9,537 bases of DNA from Burkholderiales bacterium (GCA_947450745.1 CANFYD010000110.1:1-9537); one strand, 5' to 3'; shown: positions 1-6,480, counted from the stretch's first letter. Numbers and translations are program-made. Notes: a model not told the origin generated them from the letters alone.

Positions 1-38
1 AAGGAGCGTTCAACGAGGTGTTGATCAATGAGAAGTCA

Positions 39-1103
39 TCAATGTGGGAAGGGCCACAAGCGCAGCTTTTCCTTTGCCGTGGACCAGAGCCGGGCGATGC
101 CGTGCGGCTCCTTGATCAGGAAGAAAATAATCAGCGCGCCGAACACCATCAGCTCCAGGTGCGAGGCCGTTTCGGTGCTCAGCGGTATACCCAACCAAGC
201 TGGAATCTGGTTCAACAAAATCGGCAGAAAGATGATGAAGGCAGCGCCGAAAAAGCTGCCCATGATCGAACCCAGCCCGCCGATGATGACCATGAAAAGC
301 AACTGGAAACTGCGGTCGATCGAGAACGCTGCCGGCTCCCAGGAGCCCAGGTGGACAAAGCCCCACAGTGCACCGGCCACACCGACGATGAAGCTGCTGA
401 CGGCAAAGGCGCTCAGCTTGGCGTAGACAGGTCGGATGCCGATCACGGCGGCCGCCACGTCCATGTCGCGCATCGCCATCCACTCACGGCCGATGGAGCT
501 GCGCACCAGGTTTTTGGTCAGCAAGGCGAACAGGGCAACAAAGCTCAGGCAGAACAGGTACTTCTGCACCGGCGACTCGATGGCAAAGCCCATCACGCTG
601 AGGTCGGACACCGACACATTGCCTGACGACGAGTTGTTGGTGAACCAGCGAATGCGCAAAAAAGCCCAGTCGCAAAAGAACTGCGCGGCCAAGGTGGCCA
701 CCGCCAGATACAAGCCCTTGATGCGCAGCGAGGGGATGCCGAACAGCACGCCCACCACCATCGCGCACAGGCCACCGAGCAGCAGAGAGGCAATCAGCGG
801 CATGCCCTCGATGCGGACCTGAAAGTTGTAGGCCGCATAAGCCCCCACCGCCATGAAAGCCCCGGTGCCCAGCGAGATCTGCCCGCAATAGCCGACCAGC
901 ACATTCAGCCCCAGCGCCGCCATCGACAGGATCAGAAAGGGAATCAGGATGGCGCGGAACAAATACTCCGAGCCGAACATGGGCAGGCCGACAAAGGCCA
1001 GCAGCAACAGCAACGCGATAGCGATCCTGTCCTGGCGAATCGGGAAAATCTGGTTGTCGGCGCTGTAGCTCGTCTTGAACTGGCCGTTTTCTCGGTAAAG
1101 CAT
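39..1103 (-). CDS. livM: LivM-type branched-chain amino acid ABC transporter permease
   Basis: Inner-membrane permease of a high-affinity ABC importer of the LivFGHMK family; it should pair with the LivH-type permease encoded just upstream. The 354-residue product is highly hydrophobic. It shows the LivM hallmark GLNVLVGYCGQISLGTGAF (about 65-83), the cytoplasmic EAA-like coupling loop GREWMAMRD (205-213), which contacts the ATPase, and the late glycine-rich segment IIGGLGSIMG (273-282). Length is normal for LivM with an N-terminal extension. I chose ATG 1103 because AGGA lies eight bases upstream. An in-frame ATG at 1127 would add eight residues but lies in repeat DNA and has no ribosome site. 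It is the last liv gene in the window; 38 bases downstream hold nothing recognisable. The family is certain, the substrate is not: the operon's ligase suggests an organic or fatty acid rather than leucine. Confidence 0.95.
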   Translation of the reverse strand: MLYRENGQFKTSYSADNQIFPIRQDRIAIALLLLLAFVGLPMFGSEYLFRAILIPFLILSMAALGLNVLVGYCGQISLGTGAFMAVGAYAAYNFQVRIEGMPLIASLLLGGLCAMVVGVLFGIPSLRIKGLYLAVATLAAQFFCDWAFLRIRWFTNNSSSGNVSVSDLSVMGFAIESPVQKYLFCLSFVALFALLTKNLVRSSIGREWMAMRDMDVAAAVIGIRPVYAKLSAFAVSSFIVGVAGALWGFVHLGSWEPAAFSIDRSFQLLFMVIIGGLGSIMGSFFGAAFIIFLPILLNQIPAWLGIPLSTETASHLELMVFGALIIFFLIKEPHGIARLWSTAKEKLRLWPFPH

Positions 1104-1247
1104 TTTTTTCCTAACCCGCTTAATCAAACCCGCTTAATCAGTTGGGGACGGAGCTACTCGCTGCGCTCGGGCGGTCCATCCCACAAACCCACTTAATCAG
1201 TTGAGGAGCTACTCGCTGCGCTCGAGCGATCTGTCCCACAAACCCGC
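1104..1247. repeat. Direct-repeat spacer between livH and livM
   Basis: This 144-base spacer is almost entirely repeats. AACCCGCTTAATCA occurs twice head to tail at 1113-1126 and 1127-1140, returns with one change at 1186-1199, and begins again at 1241, where it runs into the livH stop codon. Between them lie two diverged copies of a longer unit (1127-1185 and 1186-1240, about 59 and 55 bases) that share GAGCTACTCGCTGCGCTCG and TCCCACAAACCC. In the first copy GGAC (1146-1149) can pair with GTCC (1174-1177) around an inner GAGC/GCTC pair. The second copy contains the palindrome CGCTCGAGCG (1219-1228). The unit looks like a dispersed intergenic repeat inserted into the operon, but that is inference. 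It could form structure in the mRNA between the two permease genes. Confidence 0.85.
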
Positions 1248-2177
1248 TCACACGCGGTCGATGATCTTTTCGCCGAACAGCCCCTGCGGCCGCACCAGCA
1301 AGAACAGCAGCGCCAGCACGTAGGCGAACCAGATTTCAATGCCGCCGCCCATCAGGGGGCCGAGGTAGACCTCGGAGACTTTTTCGCCGACACCGATGAC
1401 CAAGCCGCCGATGATGGCGCCAGGCACCGAGGTCAGCCCGCCCAGAATCACCACCGGCAAGGCCTTCAGCGCCACCAGCGAAAGCGAGAACTGCACGCCC
1501 AGCTTGCTGCCCCAGATGATGCCGGCCACCAGCGCCACAAAGCCGGCCACGGCCCAGACGATGACCCAGATGCGGGACAGCGGAATGCCGATCGACTGCG
1601 CCGCTTGGTGGTCGTCGGCGACCGCACGCAGGGCTCGGCCGGTGGCGGTTTTCTGGAAAAACAGGGCCAGCACCACCACCATCGTCGCGGCGATCAGGGC
1701 GGCGTACAAATCCTCTTTGTTGACCAGCACGCCGCCGGGGAAAGTCGTCTCGAACATGAAGATGGGGTCCTTGGGCATGCCCACGTCAATCTTGTAGATG
1801 TCCGAGCCGAACAGCGTCTGCCCCAGGCCTTCGAGCAGATAGGTCACACCGATGGTGGCCATCAACAGCGTGATGCCTTCTTGGTTCACCAGCTTGCCCA
1901 GCACAAACCTCTCGATCGACCAAGCCACCAGCAGCATCACGCCCATCGCCGCCACAAAGCCCAGCACATTGATGAGGAAGAGGTTGCTCAAGCCGGTCAG
2001 CTGCGGAATCCACTCGGTAAAGCGCGCCATCGCCAGGGCCGCGAACAAGACCATTGCGCCCTGCGCAAAGTTGAAAACGCCCGAGGCCTTGTAGATCAGC
2101 ACAAAACCCAGCGCGATCAGCGAATACAACATGCCGGTCATCAGACCGCCAAACACAGTTTCAATCAGGAAACCCAT
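1248..2177 (-). CDS. livH: LivH-type branched-chain amino acid ABC transporter permease
   Basis: Second inner-membrane permease of the ABC importer, expected to form the channel with LivM. The 309 residues begin with the family-typical MGFLIETVFGGLMTGMLYSLIALGFVLIYKASG..FNFAQG stretch, seen here at about 1-40. The EAA-like ATPase-contact loop is TGRALRAVADDHQAAQSIGI (179-198). A glycine-rich membrane segment PVVILGGLTSVPGAIIGGL (241-259) follows. The C-terminus LLVRPQGLFGEKIIDRV is the common ending of LivH proteins. Length is standard. The start lies 11 bases after the livG stop, with only a weak purine-rich GAAAGA upstream, so translation probably depends on readthrough from livG. Some members of this family move urea, amides or aromatic acids, so substrate cannot be read from this gene alone. 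Confidence 0.95.
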   Translation of the reverse strand: MGFLIETVFGGLMTGMLYSLIALGFVLIYKASGVFNFAQGAMVLFAALAMARFTEWIPQLTGLSNLFLINVLGFVAAMGVMLLVAWSIERFVLGKLVNQEGITLLMATIGVTYLLEGLGQTLFGSDIYKIDVGMPKDPIFMFETTFPGGVLVNKEDLYAALIAATMVVVLALFFQKTATGRALRAVADDHQAAQSIGIPLSRIWVIVWAVAGFVALVAGIIWGSKLGVQFSLSLVALKALPVVILGGLTSVPGAIIGGLVIGVGEKVSEVYLGPLMGGGIEIWFAYVLALLFLLVRPQGLFGEKIIDRV

Positions 2178-2188
2178 AGCAGCATCTT

Positions 2189-2974
2189 TCAGTGGGAGGT
2201 GCCGAGATAGGCACTGATCACGTCGTCGTTCTGGCGCACCTCGTCGGGTGTGCCGTCACCGATCTTCTTGCCATAGTCCAGCACGACAACGCGGTCCGAG
2301 ATGTCCATCACCACGCCCATGTCGTGCTCGATCAGCACGATGGTGGTGCCGAACTCACCATTCACATCAAGGATGAAGCGGCACATGTCCTGCTTCTCCT
2401 CCACATTCATGCCGGCCATCGGTTCATCCAGCAGCAGCACCTGCGGCTCCATCGCCAGCGCTCGCCCCAAGTCGACGCGCTTTTGCAGGCCGTAGGACAG
2501 GCGCCCCACCGGCGTCTTGCGGTGGGCCTGGATTTCCAGGAAATCGATGATGCGTTCGACCTTCTCGCGCTGCGCGTTTTCCTCGCGCTCGGCCGGGCCC
2601 CAACGCAAGGCTTGCCAGAGCAGATTGCACTTCATGTGCAGCGTGCGTCCGGACATGATGTTGTCCAGCACGCTCATGCCCTTGAACAGCGCCAGGTTCT
2701 GGAAGGTACGCGCCACGCCCATCTCCGCCACCTGGCGCGAGTTCATGTGCTTGAAGGTTTGGCCCCGAAAGGTGATGGAGCCCTGCTGCGGCTGATAAAC
2801 GCCGTTGATGCAGTTGAGCATCGAGCTTTTGCCCGCCCCGTTCGGCCCGATGATGGCCCGCACCTCATGCTCGCGCACGTTGAAGCTGATATCGGTCAGC
2901 GCCTTCACACCGCCAAAGCTGAGCGAAATGTTGTTGACTTCGAGGATGACCTCGCCAATTTTCTTCGTGGCCAT
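2189..2974 (-). CDS. livG: LivG-type ABC transporter ATP-binding protein
   Basis: Cytoplasmic ATPase that powers the LivH/LivM permease. The 261-residue protein has all nucleotide-binding motifs in order: Walker A GPNGAGKSS (43-51), Q-loop Q92 in TFQN, an ABC signature reading LSYGLQKRVDL (159-169), Walker B QVLLLDEP (178-185) and the H-loop histidine H217 in LIEHDM. The signature departs from LSGGQ in the manner usual for LivG and LivF proteins. The C-terminus (GDGTPDEVRQNDDVISAYLG) is the LivG-type tail. The start ATG shares its A with the ligase stop (TGATG at 2976-2972) and has a strong ribosome site, AGGAAGG, seven bases upstream inside the ligase gene, so the two are probably translationally coupled. 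The family normally uses a second ATPase, LivF, which is not in the window. Confidence 0.96.
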   Translation of the reverse strand: MATKKIGEVILEVNNISLSFGGVKALTDISFNVREHEVRAIIGPNGAGKSSMLNCINGVYQPQQGSITFRGQTFKHMNSRQVAEMGVARTFQNLALFKGMSVLDNIMSGRTLHMKCNLLWQALRWGPAEREENAQREKVERIIDFLEIQAHRKTPVGRLSYGLQKRVDLGRALAMEPQVLLLDEPMAGMNVEEKQDMCRFILDVNGEFGTTIVLIEHDMGVVMDISDRVVVLDYGKKIGDGTPDEVRQNDDVISAYLGTSH

Positions 2975-4920
2975 CAGGCTGCCTTCCTGGCTGCGGGGTA
3001 GGTTTGGGCATCGCCGATCTTCAAGTCGGCCGACACCGAGCCGCTGCGCCCGTCCTCGAACTTCACCGCCGTTTCGATGAACTGCGAGGTGCGCCCGGCA
3101 TACAGCGCCTCGATCAGCAGCGCATATTTGCTGGCAATCGCGCCGCGCTTGACCTTGCGGGTGCGGGTCAGCTCACCGTCATCGGCATCCAGCTCCTTGT
3201 GCAGCACCAGAAAACGGCTGATCTGGCTGCCGGCCAGCAACGCGTCCTGGGCCAAGTCGGCATTGACCTTTTCCACGCAGTCGCGAATCAGCTCGTAGAC
3301 CTCGGGCTTTTGCGCCAAATCGGCATAACCGGCATAGGGCAAGTTGCGGCGCTCGGCCCAATTGCCCACCGCGTCGAAATCGATGTTGATGAAGGCGCAG
3401 ACCTTCTCGCGCTGGTCGCCAAACGCCACCGCTTCCTTGATGAAGGCGAAGAACTTCAGCTTGTTCTCGACATATTTGGGCGCAAACATCGCCGCATCGA
3501 ACGGGCCGCCGTGCAGACGACCGACATCCTTGGCACGGTCGATGATCTTCAAGTGGCCGGAGGCGTCGATAAAGCCCGCGTCGCCGGTGTGATACCAGCC
3601 ATCGGGCGTCAAGACCTCGGCGGTGGCGGCGTCGTTCTTGTAATAGCCTTTCAACAGGCCCGGCGACTTGACCAGAATCTCGCCACTGGCGGACAACTTG
3701 ATTTCAACGCCGGCTATGGGCACGCCCACCGTGTCCGAGCGGGCCTCGTGATCGGGCTGCAAGCAGACAAAAACGGCTGTTTCGGTCGAGCCATACAACT
3801 GCTTCAAATTGATGCCGATCGAGCGGTAAAAGCTGAACAGATCGGGCCCGATCGCCTCGCCGGCCGTGTAGGCCACGCGCACCCGCGACAGCCCCAGCGT
3901 GTTGCGCAGCGGGCCGTAAATAGCCAAGTTGCCCAGGGCATACCAGCAGCGGTCCAGCGCCCCCACCGGCTTGCCGTCCATCAGCGGCGGCCCGACCCGG
4001 CGTGCCAGCGTCATGCAGCGGGCAAACAACCAACGCTTGAAGGCACCGGCGTCTTCCATGCGGATCATCACGCTGGTCAGCAGCCCTTCAAAGACCCGTG
4101 GCGGCGCGAAGTAATAGGTCGGCCCGATCTCTTTCAGGTCGATCGTCACCGTGCTGGTCGACTCCGGCGCGTTCACGACATAACCGCACACCAGCCACTG
4201 GGCGTAGCTGAAGACGTTCTGGCCGATCCAGGCCGGCGGCAAATAGGCCAGCACTTCTTCAGCCGAGGTCAGTTTGTCAAAACGGGCGCCGGCCTGTGCA
4301 CGGTCGATCAAGCTGTGGTGGGTGTGGACGACACCCTTGGGGTTGCCGGTAGTGCCCGAAGTGAAGAACAAGGCGGCTACATCGGCAGCCACCCCGGCTT
4401 GCACCTCGGCCTCGAAAAACCCGGGTCGCGCGGCGGCATAGAGGCGGCCGTTGGCACATAAATCATCGAGCGAGGCCAAGCCCGGCTCTTGGTAGCTGCG
4501 CAGGCCGCGCGGGTTGTCAAACCAGATAGTGGCCAGTTGCGGGCAATGCTCACGCAGCTCCAGCATCTTGTCGACCTGCTCTTGATCCTCGACCACGGCA
4601 AAGGCGATTTCTGCGTTGTTGATCGGGAACACGAATTCGGCCGCCACCGCGTCCTGATACAGCGGCACCGGGATCGCGCCCAGCGACTGCGCCGCCAGCA
4701 TCACCGCCGACAAGCGCGGCCGGTTCTCGCCCACCACCACCAGATGGTCACCGCGCCGCAAGCCGGCCTGCGCCAAACCGGCAGCCAGTTCGCGCACCAG
4801 CACCGCCAGATCGCCCCAAGTGAGCGTTTGCCAAATACCGTATTCTTTTTCACGCAGCGCCGGGCTGTGGGGCCGCTGGGCTGCGTGTTCAAGCAAAAGC
4901 CGGGGGAATGTCGTCGCCAC
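2974..4920 (-). CDS. AMP-forming acyl-CoA ligase (long-chain acyl-CoA synthetase type)
   Basis: Predicted adenylate-forming enzyme that activates a carboxylic acid with ATP and joins it to coenzyme A. With the GTG start at 4920 it has 648 residues, matching the long-chain (FAA1-like) branch. Motifs: P-loop FTSGTTGNPKGVVH (about 186-199), YGSTE (376-380), GWYHTGD (441-447), the hinge DRAKD (461-465), and the C-terminal lysine region TRKVKRG with K589 and K591, one of which should be the catalytic lysine. After the hinge the sequence reads GRLHGGPFDAAMFAPKYVENKLKFF, longer than the usual DRxK-GGKxxxP segment. I chose GTG 4920 because AGGAGG sits eight bases upstream; an ATG at 4977 would add 19 residues unlike the family. 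It is first in the operon and overlaps livG by one base, implying that the imported compound is the acid it activates. Substrate is unknown; fatty or aromatic acids are both possible. Confidence 0.92.
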   Translation of the reverse strand: MATTFPRLLLEHAAQRPHSPALREKEYGIWQTLTWGDLAVLVRELAAGLAQAGLRRGDHLVVVGENRPRLSAVMLAAQSLGAIPVPLYQDAVAAEFVFPINNAEIAFAVVEDQEQVDKMLELREHCPQLATIWFDNPRGLRSYQEPGLASLDDLCANGRLYAAARPGFFEAEVQAGVAADVAALFFTSGTTGNPKGVVHTHHSLIDRAQAGARFDKLTSAEEVLAYLPPAWIGQNVFSYAQWLVCGYVVNAPESTSTVTIDLKEIGPTYYFAPPRVFEGLLTSVMIRMEDAGAFKRWLFARCMTLARRVGPPLMDGKPVGALDRCWYALGNLAIYGPLRNTLGLSRVRVAYTAGEAIGPDLFSFYRSIGINLKQLYGSTETAVFVCLQPDHEARSDTVGVPIAGVEIKLSASGEILVKSPGLLKGYYKNDAATAEVLTPDGWYHTGDAGFIDASGHLKIIDRAKDVGRLHGGPFDAAMFAPKYVENKLKFFAFIKEAVAFGDQREKVCAFINIDFDAVGNWAERRNLPYAGYADLAQKPEVYELIRDCVEKVNADLAQDALLAGSQISRFLVLHKELDADDGELTRTRKVKRGAIASKYALLIEALYAGRTSQFIETAVKFEDGRSGSVSADLKIGDAQTYPAARKAA

Positions 4921-4936
4921 CTTGAAAACCTCCTGT

Positions 4937-4948
4937 GCGGTGCACCGC
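4937..4948. repeat. Perfect 12-base palindrome next to ligase ribosome site
   Basis: GCGGTGCACCGC is a perfect 12-base palindrome ending two bases before the AGGAGG ribosome site of the ligase (read on the minus strand). It could be a second protein-binding site within the transcribed leader. With no loop it would make a poor RNA hairpin. Function unknown. Confidence 0.45.
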
Positions 4949-5012
4949 GCCCAAAAACAGGGCGAATAGCGCCTCAATGCAGTGCGATATTAGGGCCGAC
5001 TTTGACGCCAGG

Positions 5013-5030
5013 ATGTCATTGCGACGACAT
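5013..5030. promoter_or_regulatory. Candidate operator, palindrome ATGTC-N8-GACAT
   Basis: A perfect five-base inverted repeat, ATGTC (5013-5017) and GACAT (5026-5030), spans 18 bases, the usual size for a dimeric helix-turn-helix regulator. It lies about 20 bases upstream of the proposed ligase -10 box and overlaps the weak -35 box proposed for the regulator gene. That placement would let a Crp/Fnr-family dimer activate the ligase operon and control its own gene. Binding by the adjacent regulator is inference; the sequence does not match the consensus of E. coli Crp or Fnr. Confidence 0.4.
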
Positions 5031-5110
5031 TCCTAGGGACTATCCGGGGGCGTGCTTTCCCGGGGGGGTCTTGTAAGCCTGGAGTCACCCAATGCTGCGA
5101 ACACTGAGAG

Positions 5111-5860
5111 ATGAATTCAAGCTCTGTTCACACCCCACTGCGCCAGCGCGCTCGCGCCGCCACGACGGCGGAGTTGGACGCCATTCCCTGGCTGGCGATT
5201 CTGGATGCCGAACAACGGCGCAACGTGATCACGCAACTGCAAGTGGCCGATGCCGAGGTGGACGAGCGGGTCTGCCGCATCGGCCGCACGGCCAACTTCT
5301 GGTTCGGTGTCATCGACGGCCTGCTGAAGATGAGCAACGACGATTCATCCGGCCCGGCCATCACCTTCACCGGTCTGCCGCCGGGCGGCTGGTTTGGCGA
5401 AGGCACCTTGCTCAAACGCGAGGCCTACCGCTACAACGTGCAGGCGCTGCGCCGCAGCGTGGTGGCCGGCCTGCCGCTCGAAACCTTTCACGACCTGCTG
5501 GAACACAGCATCCCTTTCAACCGCTTCATGTTGAACCAGTTGAATGAGCGCTTGAGCCAGTTCATTGCGGCACGCGAAATCGACCGCATTTCCGACCCCG
5601 ACCTGCGCGTGGCCCGCAACTTGGCCGAGCTGTCCATCCCGCAACTGCCGCTGCAAGCTGCTTCTACTACGGGGGCGGGGGCGGGGGCGGGACGGTTGCT
5701 GCGCATCACCCAGCGAGAGCTGGGCTATTTGGTCGGGCTGTCGCGCCAGCGAGTCAACCAGGCACTCAACACCTTGGCCGCGCGCCATTTGATCAGCATC
5801 GAGTACGGCGGCCTGCGGGTGCTGGATTTGCAAGGTCTGCGGCGTTTCCCGCAGAGTTGA
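5111..5860 (+). CDS. Crp/Fnr-family transcriptional regulator
   Basis: Predicted cytoplasmic DNA-binding regulator of 249 residues. The N-terminal half resembles a cyclic-nucleotide-binding beta-barrel, with GGWFGEGTLL in the usual FGE loop position. A long dimerisation helix region follows (NERLSQFIAAREIDRISDPDLRVARNLAEL). The C-terminus is a Crp-type winged helix, ITQRELGYLVGLSRQRVNQALNTLAARHLI (about 199-228). The Arg-Ser/Thr pair that binds cyclic-AMP phosphate in Crp is replaced by RY in AYRYNVQAL, and there is no Fnr-like cysteine cluster, so the signal is unknown. A Gly-Ala repeat (GAGAGAG, 188-194) sits just before the DNA-binding domain. ATG 5111 is the first possible start in frame (stop at 5105); its ribosome site (GAGAG) is weak and very close. 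Being divergent from the ligase-liv operon, it most likely regulates that operon. Confidence 0.9.
   Translation: MNSSSVHTPLRQRARAATTAELDAIPWLAILDAEQRRNVITQLQVADAEVDERVCRIGRTANFWFGVIDGLLKMSNDDSSGPAITFTGLPPGGWFGEGTLLKREAYRYNVQALRRSVVAGLPLETFHDLLEHSIPFNRFMLNQLNERLSQFIAAREIDRISDPDLRVARNLAELSIPQLPLQAASTTGAGAGAGRLLRITQRELGYLVGLSRQRVNQALNTLAARHLISIEYGGLRVLDLQGLRRFPQS
5671..5691 (+). repeat. In-frame GGGGGC hexanucleotide repeat with G-quadruplex motif
   Basis: Three perfect copies of GGGGGC (5671-5688) followed by GGG lie inside the regulator gene. In frame they encode alternating Gly-Ala in the linker before the helix-turn-helix. Gain or loss of a copy would add or remove two residues without shifting the frame. 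Four runs of at least three G separated by single C bases also satisfy the G-quadruplex pattern on the coding strand, and therefore on the mRNA. Confidence 0.85.
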
Positions 5861-5892
5861 CGCAGTGACAAGCGCTGCGCACGCTTCATCCC

Positions 5893-6480
5893 TCAGGCGC
5901 CGAAGGGAGTTGGCGCAGGCTGGGTCTTGGGCAAAGTCGCAAAGCGGGCGGCGGTGAGTTCGTAAACCAGGATCGGTGGCTGACCCGGCACGTCCGCCAG
6001 CGAGCCCTTCAGCAGCATGCCGATGCGCTCCAGCGTCTTGCGTGAAGGCATGTTGGCCGGCATCACCAAGGCCAGCACGCTCGCCTGATGCAGGGTCTGA
6101 AAAGCCATTCCGAGCGAATACAAGGCCATCTCGGAGGCCAGCCCCAAACCCCAGGCTTGCGAGCGGAACCTGAAATACAGGTACAGGTTGGTGAGCCCCT
6201 CGGCTGTTTTATTCATCACCCCGCCAAAGCCCAACAAGACCTCAGGATGTTCACGGTCGGCAATCGCCCAATAGCCAAAACCAAAGGCTTGCCAATGCTC
6301 GATCCAGGTCGTCAGCAGCGCTGTGGAGGACTCGCGCGACGGCGGCGGACCCATGGCACTGAAGCGGTTGCAGATGGGATCGGCATATAACTCGAACAGC
6401 GTTTCCAGATCGCTTATCACTGGCGGACGCAGCACCAAACGCGTCGTATTCACGGGTGCCAAGGTATCGCTGAAGGCCAT
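5893..6480 (-). CDS. GNAT-family N-acetyltransferase (RimJ/RimL-like)
   Basis: Predicted acetyl-CoA-dependent N-acetyltransferase of 195 residues; the acceptor, whether a protein N-terminus or a small amine, cannot be told. The N-terminal TTRLVLRPP (12-20) is the first strand typical of the RimJ/RimL group. The acetyl-CoA pyrophosphate loop is QAWGLGLASE (108-117, Q-x-x-G-x-G/A). PANMPSRKTLERIGM (141-155) matches the N-x-x-S helix and the following strand. The usual Y/F-rich ending is replaced by ELTAARFATLPKTQPAPTPFGA. I chose ATG 6480, which gives a normal family length; an ATG at 6597 would add 39 residues of non-family sequence. Neither start has a strong ribosome site. The gene stands alone, converging on the Crp/Fnr gene and diverging from imuA, so context gives no role. 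Confidence 0.85.
   Translation of the reverse strand: MAFSDTLAPVNTTRLVLRPPVISDLETLFELYADPICNRFSAMGPPPSRESSTALLTTWIEHWQAFGFGYWAIADREHPEVLLGFGGVMNKTAEGLTNLYLYFRFRSQAWGLGLASEMALYSLGMAFQTLHQASVLALVMPANMPSRKTLERIGMLLKGSLADVPGQPPILVYELTAARFATLPKTQPAPTPFGA

Larger units (their letters stand above)
4921..5110. promoter_or_regulatory. Divergent control region between acyl-CoA ligase and Crp/Fnr regulator
   Basis: This 190-base region separates two divergent genes and should carry both promoters. For the ligase (minus strand) a good -10 box TAATAT lies at 4992-4987 with no clear -35, which fits a promoter needing an activator. For the regulator (plus strand) a weak pair TTGCGA (5019-5024) and TATCCG (5041-5046), 16 bases apart, is possible. 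The ligase ribosome site AGGAGG is at 4934-4929. Several inverted repeats are listed separately. A short stem (GGCG 4961-4964 with CGCC 4970-4973) precedes a five-T run on the ligase transcript, but four pairs are too few to call an attenuator. Promoter positions are read by eye and are tentative. Confidence 0.5.

Noticed and set aside
1104..1127. Eight-residue longer start for livM at 1127
   Set aside because: The extra codons come from the 14-base repeat, have no ribosome site, and the downstream ATG 1103 has AGGA at good spacing.
1104..1250. Possible CRISPR-like array between livH and livM
   Set aside because: The segments between the short repeats are themselves similar to each other, spacing is irregular, and there are no cas genes, so it is a duplicated intergenic repeat.
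3004..4461. Long open frame (485 codons) on the plus strand opposite the acyl-CoA ligase
   Set aside because: It lies wholly antisense to a gene with clear catalytic motifs, its translation is rich in Gln, Arg, His and Ala with no recognisable domain, and such mirror frames are common in GC-rich DNA.
4953..4973. Possible attenuator in the ligase leader (GGCG/CGCC stem followed by five T)
   Set aside because: A four-pair stem is not stable enough and no leader peptide or competing structure is evident.
5092..5547. Plus-strand 151-codon frame overlapping the Crp/Fnr regulator, with a fair ribosome site
   Set aside because: The protein is Arg/Gly/His-rich with no family resemblance, while the overlapping frame is a clear regulator. 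I kept only the start-site oddity as a finding.
5861..5879. Possible terminator between the converging regulator and acetyltransferase (CGCAG...CTGCG)
   Set aside because: The stem has only five pairs with a nine-base loop and no T run on either strand; it is too weak to call.
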